Assembly: GCA_019636275.1 (NCBI GenBank)
Contig: JAHBXY010000024.1
Span: 1 to 64,000 of the forward strand
DNA length: 64,000 nt
Source of the DNA: Planctomycetota bacterium
Lineage (GTDB): Bacteria > Planctomycetota > J058
Reading direction: 5' to 3'
Each line of letters opens with the position of its first letter. Within the stretch, counting starts at the first letter, position 1. A model generated the notes under the pieces. It ran no database searches. It was not told where the DNA came from and saw only the letters and a program-made list of their open reading frames with translations. Made by a program: the position numbers and the translations under genes. This document shows, in pieces, positions 57,278 to 64,000 of the stretch.

Positions 57278-59703
57278 GCCACACCACCGACGTGCGGGAG
57301 GGCGGCTGGTGGCCGCTCCAGCACCACGACCCCGAGCGGGCTGTCGGCGATCGGCAGATCATGGGCGCCGTCCGGCTGCACCCGATCGAGTCCGACAGCA
57401 TCCAGCCGCCCGCTCGCTCCACCTACGGCGACATCCAGGGCGGTCTCTTCTGGGAGGAGAGCCAGGGCCGGCGCGACTACCTCCACTCGTGGTGGCTCAC
57501 GTCGCCAGCCGTCCTCAGTCAGAGCGGCCCCGCTCTGCCCTCGGCACTGACCTCGCGGCTCCGCCTGCCCAATGGAGTCCAGGCCGGCGCACCGACACCA
57601 GGCGGCGGCTGGCTGCCCTATCGCCGGACCGACGAGGACGGACACCAGGAGCCCGACGACCGTTACACGCGCAAGGGGCCGAGCGCTCCGAAGTGGGCGG
57701 AAGACCAGGTCTTCCCGCGCGGCTGGCCCGGGATCATCGCCGCCGGATCGGACGAGACGGCGCAGCACGAAGCGCTCATCCCCGGCGCCTGGGGCCTCGT
57801 CGCGGTCAACCACGCCGGAGACCCGAAGGCAGGGACGAGCGTCTACGACCTCGACGCCCAGGGCCAGCCCGACCGCCGCGCGCGGCTGCAATCGCTTGTC
57901 TCGGTGGTCCAGTTCGGCGCTGAGGTCGGCGCTGGCAGCGCGGCCCTGGGTCTCCAGCTGGGCCGCGGTGGCCGGCTCGACGGCACGAGCGCACTGGGCT
58001 ACATGCTGCTCGTCGACCACGACTCGCGCGAGGTCTCATCGGCGTCGGCCCGCATGGGCGGCCCGCTCCTGGGTGGCGGCGCGCGCGGGTGCGCGGGCAA
58101 GCACCTCGCGGGCTACACGGCGGACGGCTACGCGATCCGTCCAACGCACTTGTCGACCACCAGCCTGTGGATCGCCGACGGGCTCCGGGACGGCGTCCTG
58201 GACTTCGACACCCGGACCCCGTGGCACGTCGACCTGCGAGACCTGCCCCACAAGATCCCGGTCTACATCCGCTGGAACGAGGGCGGTGACCGCTGGAGCC
58301 TGGTCACGACGACCGGGCTCTACTTCCCGGACCCGCAGCCGCCCCCACCGAAGCCACCGCCGCCGAAGCATCCGCCGCCGCTCCCTCCGCTACCCCCTCC
58401 CGGCGGCGAAGAGGACGAGCAGGACCCCAACAAGCTCATCATCTGGACCAACCTCCAGGACGCCGAGGAGTTCCGCCGCCTCATGGCCGAGCGGAGCGGC
58501 GACCCGGAGCCGGAGCGGCCCAGGCTCGTCGGCTCGCCCGAGCGGCCCGAGTTCCTGCTGTCGACCAACGTCATCGCGGTGCCTGGCCTCGCGATCAAGG
58601 CGGTGGCGCTCGCAGCTGGCCAGCCCGACCCGACGACCTCGCGGGTCGTGACCGACCAGGAGCGCCAGGTCGTCGAAGACGCGCCCCAGGTCGGCCAGAT
58701 CGTCGGTGTCGCGGCTGGCGACGGCACCTGGGACGGCTTCGATCTCTACGCGCTGAACGACCGCTACTCCCACGCCAAGGCACCGGGCACGCTGCTCGTC
58801 ATTCCGCCTGACGTGGAGCTTCACCAGATCGCCGACGGCACGGCGACGACGAAGAGCCCTGTGGCCCTCGGCTTCCCCACCGGCCTCGCGGAGACGGCAT
58901 GGGGAACGCTGAACGCCGACACGGGCAAGCTGGGCAACGGCGTCGTCGCCTCCATGACGTCCCTCGGGCTCACCTTCGTCCTGACCGACCAGGACGGAGA
59001 GAAGCTCACGACCGGCCCGACCCTGTCCATGGGAGAGGGCGGCGTGCGGGTCGGCGGCAAGCTCACCGTGACGGGGCGTCTGGACCCGACCACCGTCGAG
59101 TTCACCGACACGCCGACCGACTTCATCCCCCTGGGCAAGGCGGGCTTCCGCTTCGACTCGACGACCACCGCCAGGCCGCTGTGGAAGGAACCGGGCGGAG
59201 ACACGCACCAGATCGCCTACCTCTCGGACGTGGGCACGCCCCCGCCGGGCGCGGAGCTTCCGCCTGGAGCCATGGTCGACTTCGCCGGTACGTCTGCCCC
59301 GACGGGCTTCCTGCTCTGCGACGGCTCGCTCGTCAGCCGCGCGACCTACGCCGACCTGTTCGCCGCCATCGGCGAGACGTGGGGCGCCGGAGACGGCAGC
59401 ACCACGTTCAGGCTTCCCGACTTCCGCAGGCGCGTCGCCGTGGGCTCGGGCGGCAGCGGCAGCGGCACGCTCGGCAACGCGGTCGGCAACACCGGCGGCG
59501 CAGAGACCCACACGCTGACGACCAGCGAGATCCCGAGCCACACGCACGAAGTCTTCAAGGGCGGCGGCGCAGGCACCGGAGACCGCCCCGCCCAGTCCGG
59601 GACGATCGCCGGAGGGTCGTTCATTGCGGAGGCCACCGGCGGCGGCGGTGCCCACAACAACATTCAGCCCAGCGCTGTCGTCCTCAAGATCATCAAGACG
59701 TAG
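57274..59703 (+). CDS. tail fibre with proline hinge and phage collar domain
   Basis: 809 residues. The N-terminal ~345 residues form a structured attachment domain. A Pro-rich hinge (PPPPKPPPPKHPPPLPPLPP) follows near 350-370. A middle domain (VIAVPGLAIKAVALAAGQPD, TLLVIPPDVELHQIADGTAT) leads to a short fibre region. The C-terminal ~140 residues carry a phage tail-collar domain (MVDFAGTSAPTGFLLCDGSL, WGAGDGSTTFRLPDFRRRVA) and the His-rich tip (TTSEIPSHTHEVFKGG), as in T4-like short fibres. It should bind the host surface. Confidence 0.85.
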   Translation: MSHTTDVREGGWWPLQHHDPERAVGDRQIMGAVRLHPIESDSIQPPARSTYGDIQGGLFWEESQGRRDYLHSWWLTSPAVLSQSGPALPSALTSRLRLPNGVQAGAPTPGGGWLPYRRTDEDGHQEPDDRYTRKGPSAPKWAEDQVFPRGWPGIIAAGSDETAQHEALIPGAWGLVAVNHAGDPKAGTSVYDLDAQGQPDRRARLQSLVSVVQFGAEVGAGSAALGLQLGRGGRLDGTSALGYMLLVDHDSREVSSASARMGGPLLGGGARGCAGKHLAGYTADGYAIRPTHLSTTSLWIADGLRDGVLDFDTRTPWHVDLRDLPHKIPVYIRWNEGGDRWSLVTTTGLYFPDPQPPPPKPPPPKHPPPLPPLPPPGGEEDEQDPNKLIIWTNLQDAEEFRRLMAERSGDPEPERPRLVGSPERPEFLLSTNVIAVPGLAIKAVALAAGQPDPTTSRVVTDQERQVVEDAPQVGQIVGVAAGDGTWDGFDLYALNDRYSHAKAPGTLLVIPPDVELHQIADGTATTKSPVALGFPTGLAETAWGTLNADTGKLGNGVVASMTSLGLTFVLTDQDGEKLTTGPTLSMGEGGVRVGGKLTVTGRLDPTTVEFTDTPTDFIPLGKAGFRFDSTTTARPLWKEPGGDTHQIAYLSDVGTPPPGAELPPGAMVDFAGTSAPTGFLLCDGSLVSRATYADLFAAIGETWGAGDGSTTFRLPDFRRRVAVGSGGSGSGTLGNAVGNTGGAETHTLTTSEIPSHTHEVFKGGGAGTGDRPAQSGTIAGGSFIAEATGGGGAHNNIQPSAVVLKIIKT

Positions 59704-59711
59704 GAGCACGC

Positions 59712-60101
59712 ATGACCGTGAGCCACGAAGCGTATCGACACCACCCCGGCGCCAAGGTCCACGAGGCGCTGGACGCCGCCACGGCCACGACCCACGCCGA
59801 GCCGGTCCACGAGCCGCGCCCGACCATGGGCCGGCCCACCGCCTACGTCTCGGCCAGGTTCAGCGCCGCCGAGCAGACCTGCAAGGTCATGCTCCTCTAC
59901 CGCGACGAGACCGGCGCCGTGCTCGACCTCTCCGACGAGGTGACCCTGAGCGCGACGGTCCACCAGGAGGGCGACGAGGCCAGCCGCTACCTCTCCAGGG
60001 GCGAGCCCTTCGACCTGGCGGGCTCGTCCTATGAGGTGCTCGTTACCGAGCCCCCGGGGTCGGGTGACGTAGACATCTACACGCGTGAGGTAGGACCATG
60101 A
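59712..60101 (+). CDS. phage hypothetical protein
   Basis: 129 residues from ATG 59712 with AGGAG five bases upstream. N-terminus polar, then a beta-rich part (TAYVSARFSAAEQTCKVMLL, DLAGSSYEVLVTEPPGSGDV). It overlaps the next gene by four bases. Located between two fibre-type genes, so it may be a fibre accessory; unproven. Confidence 0.5.
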   Translation: MTVSHEAYRHHPGAKVHEALDAATATTHAEPVHEPRPTMGRPTAYVSARFSAAEQTCKVMLLYRDETGAVLDLSDEVTLSATVHQEGDEASRYLSRGEPFDLAGSSYEVLVTEPPGSGDVDIYTREVGP

Positions 60102-61546
60102 GCATCGGCAAGATCATGTCCGTCGTCCGCCGCATGGGTGGCGGCGGACTGAGCAGCAAGCGCCTGGCGCTCGATGAGGATCTGGCGCTCACGGGCTCGA
60201 GCCCGCCGGTGCTCGTCCTCGATCCTTCGACCTCCGGGCTCTCGGTGCTCCTGCCGCCTAGCGGCAAGCCCTCAGTGTTCTTGGTCGCCAACGTGGGCGC
60301 GCACGCCGTCGATGTGATCGTTCGCGAGCAGACGGCGGACGACGTGACCGAGACCCTGGTCGCGACTCTCGCGAGCGAGGAGATGGCCACCCTCTGCTAC
60401 GACGACGGAGAGGAGGAGTGGCGAGCCACGACTCCCCTGGCGGTGGAGGGGGTTAACGCCCCGGTCGTGGCTCTGCGGCGCGGCGTCCCGATCCAGTTCC
60501 GTGGCGAAAACTGGAGCGCCGGCACCTACGGCGTCCCTGACCTATCGACCAACGGCAACGCGATCAGTCTCGACCACCGCGCCGAGTTCGTGGCGCACAC
60601 GTCCGGGAGGCTCCGGGCGGGAATCCCCTGCCAGGCCAGCGGCGCCCCGGGAACTTCCATGTCCTCCGCGACCAGCAAGCTGGTCATCAACGGGTCCGAC
60701 GTGCAGGACATCGTCTGGGACACCCGCGGCGTTCCGCAGCCGCTCGACGTCGCGATCCTGGCGGGGGACCGCATAGCGCTGCGGCTCGTGAGCGGCTCCC
60801 ACAACCCCAGGATGATCCTGGTGTTCCTCCCCGACGGAGGTGGCGGGGCGCCGATCACCTTCGCGTCGGCGAGCGTGGCCGCCGACCGCTACCTGGACGT
60901 GACCGACGTCCTCTCGTCGCCGAGCAGTTCTCGCGGGCTGCGGAATCAGTATCCCGTGCCGGCGGCGACGGTCGTGGACTCCCTTCGCTGGTCGTCCGCG
61001 TCCGCCGACGCGACGACGGTCCTAGTAATCGAGGTCAACGGCGTGGAGGAGCGGCGGGTCACCCTGACCGGCGCCTCCGGCGGGCTGACGCTCGACGTGC
61101 CGCTGGCCCTGGCTCGTGGCGACCGGGTGAACGTCTACCACCCGGCGTCGGACGGCGGGACCGCGCCCGGGACCATCATGGTCAGCCTACGAACGAACCT
61201 GGACGCCCTCTATCGCTGGGGTAATCAGGCCGGCGGCGGGGGCTACGGCGCGGCGGGCGAGACGGCGCGGGGGCAGAACTCTTACTTTAATGACTCGTCC
61301 AACACCGACGCCCACAACTTCATGCCGTCGCGGTGCCGCTTGAAGGGGATCGCGTGGGCGCGCGGGACCACGAGCGACAACACTGTCACGATCCGCAAGA
61401 ATGGCGCGGACCTGACTTCGTTCTCGTCGGGCACGGGTGAGACGCCGAATGCTGCGCTGGACTTTCCGCTGGAGGCCGGCGACCGACTCGCGGTCTCGGC
61501 GACGAGCGCCAACTGGACCATGACGATGGCCACGGAGGGTGTGTGA
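60098..61546 (+). CDS. phage tail spike/fibre-like structural protein
   Basis: 482 residues with two similar beta-rich halves (PIQFRGENWSAGTYGVPDLS with SKLVINGSDVQDIVWDTRGV, and SLRWSSASADATTVLVIEVN with GITIRK-type strand DNTVTIRKNGADLTSFSSGT). Low-charge, Ser/Thr/Gly-rich strands are typical of receptor-binding virion proteins. No enzymatic motif. The base composition is slightly less GC-rich than the neighbours, common for host-range genes. Confidence 0.5.
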   Translation: MSIGKIMSVVRRMGGGGLSSKRLALDEDLALTGSSPPVLVLDPSTSGLSVLLPPSGKPSVFLVANVGAHAVDVIVREQTADDVTETLVATLASEEMATLCYDDGEEEWRATTPLAVEGVNAPVVALRRGVPIQFRGENWSAGTYGVPDLSTNGNAISLDHRAEFVAHTSGRLRAGIPCQASGAPGTSMSSATSKLVINGSDVQDIVWDTRGVPQPLDVAILAGDRIALRLVSGSHNPRMILVFLPDGGGGAPITFASASVAADRYLDVTDVLSSPSSSRGLRNQYPVPAATVVDSLRWSSASADATTVLVIEVNGVEERRVTLTGASGGLTLDVPLALARGDRVNVYHPASDGGTAPGTIMVSLRTNLDALYRWGNQAGGGGYGAAGETARGQNSYFNDSSNTDAHNFMPSRCRLKGIAWARGTTSDNTVTIRKNGADLTSFSSGTGETPNAALDFPLEAGDRLAVSATSANWTMTMATEGV

Positions 61547-62001
61547 TGCGGATCTTCCTACTCTCCGTTGACGGGACCCTCTGCGGCGCGCGGTGGGCTC
61601 GCTCCGCCGAGGAGGCGCTGGCCGGACGGCCGCGCTCCGAGGCGGACCCCGGGCTCCAGCCCGCGCCAGAGGGCGCCCAGGCGAGCGCGACCGACTGGAC
61701 CCACGTTCCGGGGCTCCTGTGCCGCGACGACATCCGCGCGGGCGCCACGATCGGCGCCGAGATGGCGGAGGTCGGCGGGCTGCGGTGGCGCCTGAGCGAT
61801 GGCGGCGAGCCCGACGTGGAGATCGTCGACCAGGACGCCCTCCTCGACCTCGCCGAGAAGGTCGGCCCGATCGACCTCACCGAGCGGCTGACCCTGCGGC
61901 GCGTCCGCGTGGACCCCGAGGCCGACCACTCCGACCCCGCCGTCGACGTGCTCGCCCGCGACGAGCAGGGCAAGGCGGTCCGCCTCCAGCCCAGCAGGTA
62001 G
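61546..62001 (+). CDS. phage hypothetical protein
   Basis: 151 residues from ATG 61546, overlapping the previous TGA by one base. The sequence (RIFLLSVDGTLCGARWARSA, RDDIRAGATIGAEMAEVGGL, ALLDLAEKVGPIDLTERLTL) shows no recognised fold. Position in the fibre/lysis segment. Confidence 0.5.
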   Translation: MRIFLLSVDGTLCGARWARSAEEALAGRPRSEADPGLQPAPEGAQASATDWTHVPGLLCRDDIRAGATIGAEMAEVGGLRWRLSDGGEPDVEIVDQDALLDLAEKVGPIDLTERLTLRRVRVDPEADHSDPAVDVLARDEQGKAVRLQPSR

Positions 62002-62004
62002 CCC

Positions 62005-62361
62005 ATGACCGCGACCAACGGCGACAAGATCACCCACGTCCTCACGCGCCTTGACGCCCTGACCGGCGAACTCGCGTCGGTCAGGGACGAGGTAGCAGAG
62101 CTACAGCGCGCCCGTGACCAACACGGAGCCGATCTCCTGGCCCTCCGGGGCGACGTGAGCGCGCTCAAGGACGGGCTTGCAGAGGTGCGGGTCGAGGTCA
62201 GCGGCCTGCGCGGCCTCATGGACGCCCAGAGCAGCGTTCTGGCGATGCTCTCGGGGAAGGTGGGCAAGGGGGCGCTGGCCGGCGCCGGCGTGCCCTCGGT
62301 GGTCGTCATCCTGATGGAGGTCGCCAGGGCGCTGGGCTGGCTCCCTGGGTGGGCTCACTGA
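62005..62361 (+). CDS. holin-like coiled-coil protein with C-terminal membrane helix
   Basis: 118 residues. An N-terminal coiled coil (THVLTRLDALTGELASVRDE, GADLLALRGDVSALKDGLAE) leads to one hydrophobic segment (GALAGAGVPSVVVILMEVAR). This XhlA/holin-like layout at the end of the structural operon suggests a lysis role. It ends the rightward operon and overlaps a leftward gene by 7 bp. Confidence 0.55.
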   Translation: MTATNGDKITHVLTRLDALTGELASVRDEVAELQRARDQHGADLLALRGDVSALKDGLAEVRVEVSGLRGLMDAQSSVLAMLSGKVGKGALAGAGVPSVVVILMEVARALGWLPGWAH

Positions 62362-62552
62362 GCGGGAGGCAGCGGCTCAGGTCCACCGTCGACGAGCGAG
62401 GCGGTGAGCGCCAGCCCATGCGCAGCGTGGTTGCGGCGCAGGACGTCGGCGGCTCGCCTGACAGCGTGAAGGTCAGCGGCGTCGCGCCAGACCAGGGCCA
62501 GGACGTCGTTCAACGCTTCGTGGGTAGCGCGCAGGGCTTCGAGATTGTCCAT
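62355..62552 (-). CDS. small leftward phage protein
   Basis: 65 residues, helical (NLEALRATHEALNDVLALVW, DLHAVRRAADVLRRNHAAHG). It starts 24 bp after the stop of the upstream leftward membrane gene but lacks a clear ribosome-binding site. It may be cargo co-transcribed with that gene; support is modest. Confidence 0.4.
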   Translation of the reverse strand: MDNLEALRATHEALNDVLALVWRDAADLHAVRRAADVLRRNHAAHGLALTASLVDGGPEPLPPAQ

Positions 62553-62576
62553 GCGCAGATTCTAGCTGCCTGGCCC

Positions 62577-62909
62577 TTAGCTCTCCTGATTCTCGGCCTG
62601 GCGCCAGCGGCGGCGCGCACGCCTCATGGCCTTACCGGTGATCTTCACTGGGGCAGGCTTGCTCACGCGAGCGATCCAGAAGGCCATGACGATGAACTGG
62701 ACCGCGACTCCGATTAGCTCGAACGCTGCGAACTGGTGTAGCACCGTGTCTCGGTCACTGGGCATGAATACATGGCTGGCGAGCACGAGACCGCCAACGC
62801 CTGGCCAGGAGACCAGTGCGCCAATGATTCCTGCGCCTGCCCTACCCTTGATCGCGCATGCGACGAGACAGATCAGCGCGGGAAGCCAACCAACATAGAG
62901 CGCCAGCAT
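62577..62909 (-). CDS. leftward membrane protein, probable prophage cargo
   Basis: 110 residues with AGGAGG five bases before ATG 62909. Three hydrophobic helices are visible (LALYVGWLPALICLVACAIK, GIIGALVSWPGVGGLVLASH, AAFELIGVAVQFIVMAFWIA), then a basic tail (GKAMRRARRRWRQAENQ). Lower GC than the phage core and opposite orientation suggest an independently expressed lysogen gene, for example exclusion. Confidence 0.6.
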   Translation of the reverse strand: MLALYVGWLPALICLVACAIKGRAGAGIIGALVSWPGVGGLVLASHVFMPSDRDTVLHQFAAFELIGVAVQFIVMAFWIARVSKPAPVKITGKAMRRARRRWRQAENQES

Positions 62910-63002
62910 CGTCCCTCCTGGTCAAAACGTGACGTTGTGGGCTTGGACCCTATCGCCAGCAACACCGCGCGGCAAGGCGACTTCCGATCTGTGGACCTGG
63001 CA

Positions 63003-63034
63003 AAACGAAGAAAGCCGACCCAAGCGGGTCGGCT
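63003..63034 (-). terminator. intrinsic terminator, leftward
   Basis: A perfect 9-bp stem AGCCGACCC/GGGTCGGCT with loop AAGC (63013-63034); on the leftward strand it is followed by TTTCTTCGTTTT. It stands 24 bases after the stop of the 49-residue gene. It is the best intrinsic terminator in the window. Confidence 0.8.
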
Positions 63035-63057
63035 CTCTCCACAGCCTGTGGCCTGGC

Positions 63058-63207
63058 CTAGTCGACCAGATCGAGGGACTCAGGGCGCTCAGCGCAGACG
63101 TAGCCAGCGTCCCAGCGGACCAGGACCATGGCGCCACGCTCGGCGGTCCCCACCACCGTCCCGGTCTCCCCGGTGGAGCGCTGGCGCACCCGGACGGGGG
63201 CGCTCAC
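63058..63207 (-). CDS. 49-residue SH3-like protein
   Basis: GTG 63207 overlaps the stop of the upstream gene (GTGA). The protein is a compact beta sequence (VRVRQRSTGETGTVVGTAER, GAMVLVRWDAGYVCAERPES) like small KOW/SH3-type barrels. The coupled start and the strong terminator behind it support a real gene. Function unknown. Confidence 0.55.
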   Translation of the reverse strand: MSAPVRVRQRSTGETGTVVGTAERGAMVLVRWDAGYVCAERPESLDLVD

Positions 63208-63413
63208 GCGCTCGCCCGGCGCTCGGCCAGCTTGGCCGCGACTGCCGCGGCCTCCCGAGGCTTGAGCTTCAAGAGCTTAGGATCAAGCCGGAGCGTGACA
63301 CTGTGCGCAGCGCACCGAGGTGGCACCGAGGACGCCGAGAGGTCTTTCAAGACAAGGCTCTCGGTGCCCTCGGTGTGTCCTCGGTGTCCTCGGTGAACGT
63401 TCTCGCTCATCAC
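63204..63413 (-). CDS. short protein whose 5' end lies in the right flanking repeat
   Basis: 69 residues. The C-terminal half (SVTLRLDPKLLKLKPREAAA, VAAKLAERRASA) looks like a genuine small helical protein and is coupled to the next gene. The N-terminal half (SENVHRGHRGHTEGTES) is just the translation of the flanking repeat. Integration may have replaced the original 5' end, so this could be a truncated or chimeric gene. Confidence 0.4.
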   Translation of the reverse strand: MMSENVHRGHRGHTEGTESLVLKDLSASSVPPRCAAHSVTLRLDPKLLKLKPREAAAVAAKLAERRASA

Positions 63414-63424
63414 GCCAACCGGTC
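63379..63424 (-). repeat. right copy of the inverted repeat flanking the prophage
   Basis: Read leftward: GACCGGTTGGCGTGATGAG... ending TCACCGAGGACACCGAGG. It matches 34798-34844 with 38 of 47 positions identical but in inverted orientation. The adjacent ACACCGAGG-type units extend leftward to about 63305. Confidence 0.65.
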
Positions 63425-63431
63425 GCCGCCG

Positions 63432-63866
63432 TCAGGCCGTCAGGAGCGGGTTCGTCCAGCGCAGACCGGGGAACCGAGCGAAGTCCGTGTCGCAGGAGCA
63501 CAGCTCGGCGCCGTGCTCGATGGCGACGGCCGCCAGGTGCGCGTCGCTGGTCAGGTTCCCGCCCGCGCCCACCGGCAGGAGGAGGTCCCGGAGCACGCGG
63601 GCATGAGCGTCGGTGGGCTCGAGGATCGTCACTCAGGGCTGGGCCAGCCACGAGTCGACGAGCTCGAACGCCTGCTCCAGCGTCAGCGGGCTCGGGAACA
63701 CGACCGACCGGGTGCTCAGCCGCAGCACGGCGAGAAGGACGGTCCGCGTGAACCCGACCGTCTCGGTCCCGGAGAGCGTGCGCTCGAGCCACTCGCGCGC
63801 GGGACGGTGCAGGGGCGAGTCGCTGTTGATCGCGTAGATCAGCAGGTTCGCGTCGACCAGCTTCAC
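63432..63866 (-). pseudogene. VapC-type PIN-domain toxin with in-frame TGA
   Basis: The GTG start at 63866 opens a PIN domain (KLVDANLLIYAINSDSPLHR, HRPAREWLERTL). After SWLAQP a TGA at 63635-63633 interrupts the frame, and the same frame resumes at once (VTILEPTDAHARVLRDLLLP) to a normal VapC end: HLAAVAIEHGAELCSCDTDFARFPGLRWTNPLL, split here as the conserved DAHLAAVA and DTDFARF motifs. All acidic residues of a metal-dependent RNase are present. Without readthrough the toxin is dead. It belongs with the antitoxin-like gene upstream, joined by a GTGA overlap. Confidence 0.8.
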
Positions 63867-64000
63867 TTGCGCGAGTTCAGCTTGCGCACCAGCTCCTCGT
63901 CCTCCAGCGCGCCAGCGAGCGCGTGGGCCTTGTCCAGCGCGACGTCAGGCCGGAACCCCATGCGCGCGGTGAAGGGGAGGCGGTACTCGCTCGAGGCGGG
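63863..64000 (-). CDS. probable VapB-like antitoxin, 5' end beyond window
   Basis: 45 C-terminal residues are visible, including MGFRPDVALDKAHALAGALE and DEELVRKLNSRK. The stop overlaps the VapC start by GTGA, the usual antitoxin-toxin coupling. The DNA-binding part is beyond the window, so the antitoxin call is by context. Confidence 0.5.
   Translation of the reverse strand, partial: PASSEYRLPFTARMGFRPDVALDKAHALAGALEDEELVRKLNSRK

Larger units (their letters stand above)
34798..63424. mobile_element. prophage of tailed dsDNA phage with serine integrase (~28.6 kb)
   Basis: Integrase, replication-type, terminase, portal, protease, capsid, tail and holin-like genes lie in canonical order between a host TPR-type gene and a VapC-like locus. 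Gene spacing drops to 4-bp overlaps inside. The borders given are the related inverted repeats; the exact att core is not visible. The element seems nearly complete, though no endolysin or long tape-measure gene was recognised. Confidence 0.85.

Noticed and set aside
62922..63137. Leftward 71-codon frame (MAPWSWSAGTLATS)
   Set aside because: It runs across the intrinsic terminator and competes with the better supported 49-residue gene.
1..64000. tRNA, rRNA and insertion-sequence transposase genes
   Set aside because: Looked for by eye on both strands, including both prophage borders; no cloverleaf with TTCGA-type arm or transposase was recognised.

Overview
The window is very GC-rich DNA from a bacterial chromosome. 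Ribosomal protein genes, two-component genes and an MglA-type GTPase operon point to a Gram-negative lineage such as Myxococcota or Planctomycetota. This placement rests on gene content and is not firm. The phenylalanyl-tRNA synthetase is of the archaeal/eukaryotic type, which is uncommon in bacteria.

Layout. Positions 1-34.7 kb and 63.4-64 kb are host chromosome. A roughly 28.6 kb prophage occupies about 34.8-63.4 kb. Host region, in order: a truncated secreted protein; a TerB-like protein whose C-terminal half resembles the eukaryotic splicing factor AAR2; a metallophosphoesterase; an FHA-GAF-adenylate cyclase; a PAS histidine kinase followed by a receiver-kinase in another frame, probably one broken hybrid kinase; a lone receiver; a lower-GC islet of small orphan genes (8.6-10.7 kb); two MuiA/DUF4139 proteins; an operon of an archaeo-eukaryotic-type release-factor homologue with pheS-pheT; a SulP-type permease with a C-terminal NTF2-like domain, followed by an SPFH protein; a five-gene operon encoding TPR-roadblock, MglB-like roadblock, a membrane-anchored MglA-like GTPase, a second roadblock and a lipoprotein; an ExeA-like AAA ATPase whose reading frame breaks in a simple repeat; rplM-rpsI; pyroglutamyl peptidase; an intergenic region full of tandem repeats; and a large TPR-type protein.

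Prophage. A leftward early module (serine integrase plus a chain of small genes overlapping by ATGA, with a DNA-binding and a replication-initiation-like protein) is separated by a control region (21-bp iterons and a poly-C tract) from a rightward operon. The rightward operon holds a ParB-methyltransferase, small and large terminase, portal, protease with a nested scaffold, decoration protein, major capsid, connector and tail genes, a collar-domain tail fibre and a holin-like protein. Two leftward cargo genes encode membrane proteins. No long tape measure and no endolysin were recognised. Related imperfect inverted repeats lie at both ends.

Points most worth attention: the AAR2-like bacterial protein, the membrane-anchored GTPase/roadblock operon, the SulP-NTF2 fusion, a shared operator-like sequence at both edges of the phage early region, and several broken frames (hybrid kinase, ATPase tail, VapC with an in-frame TGA).
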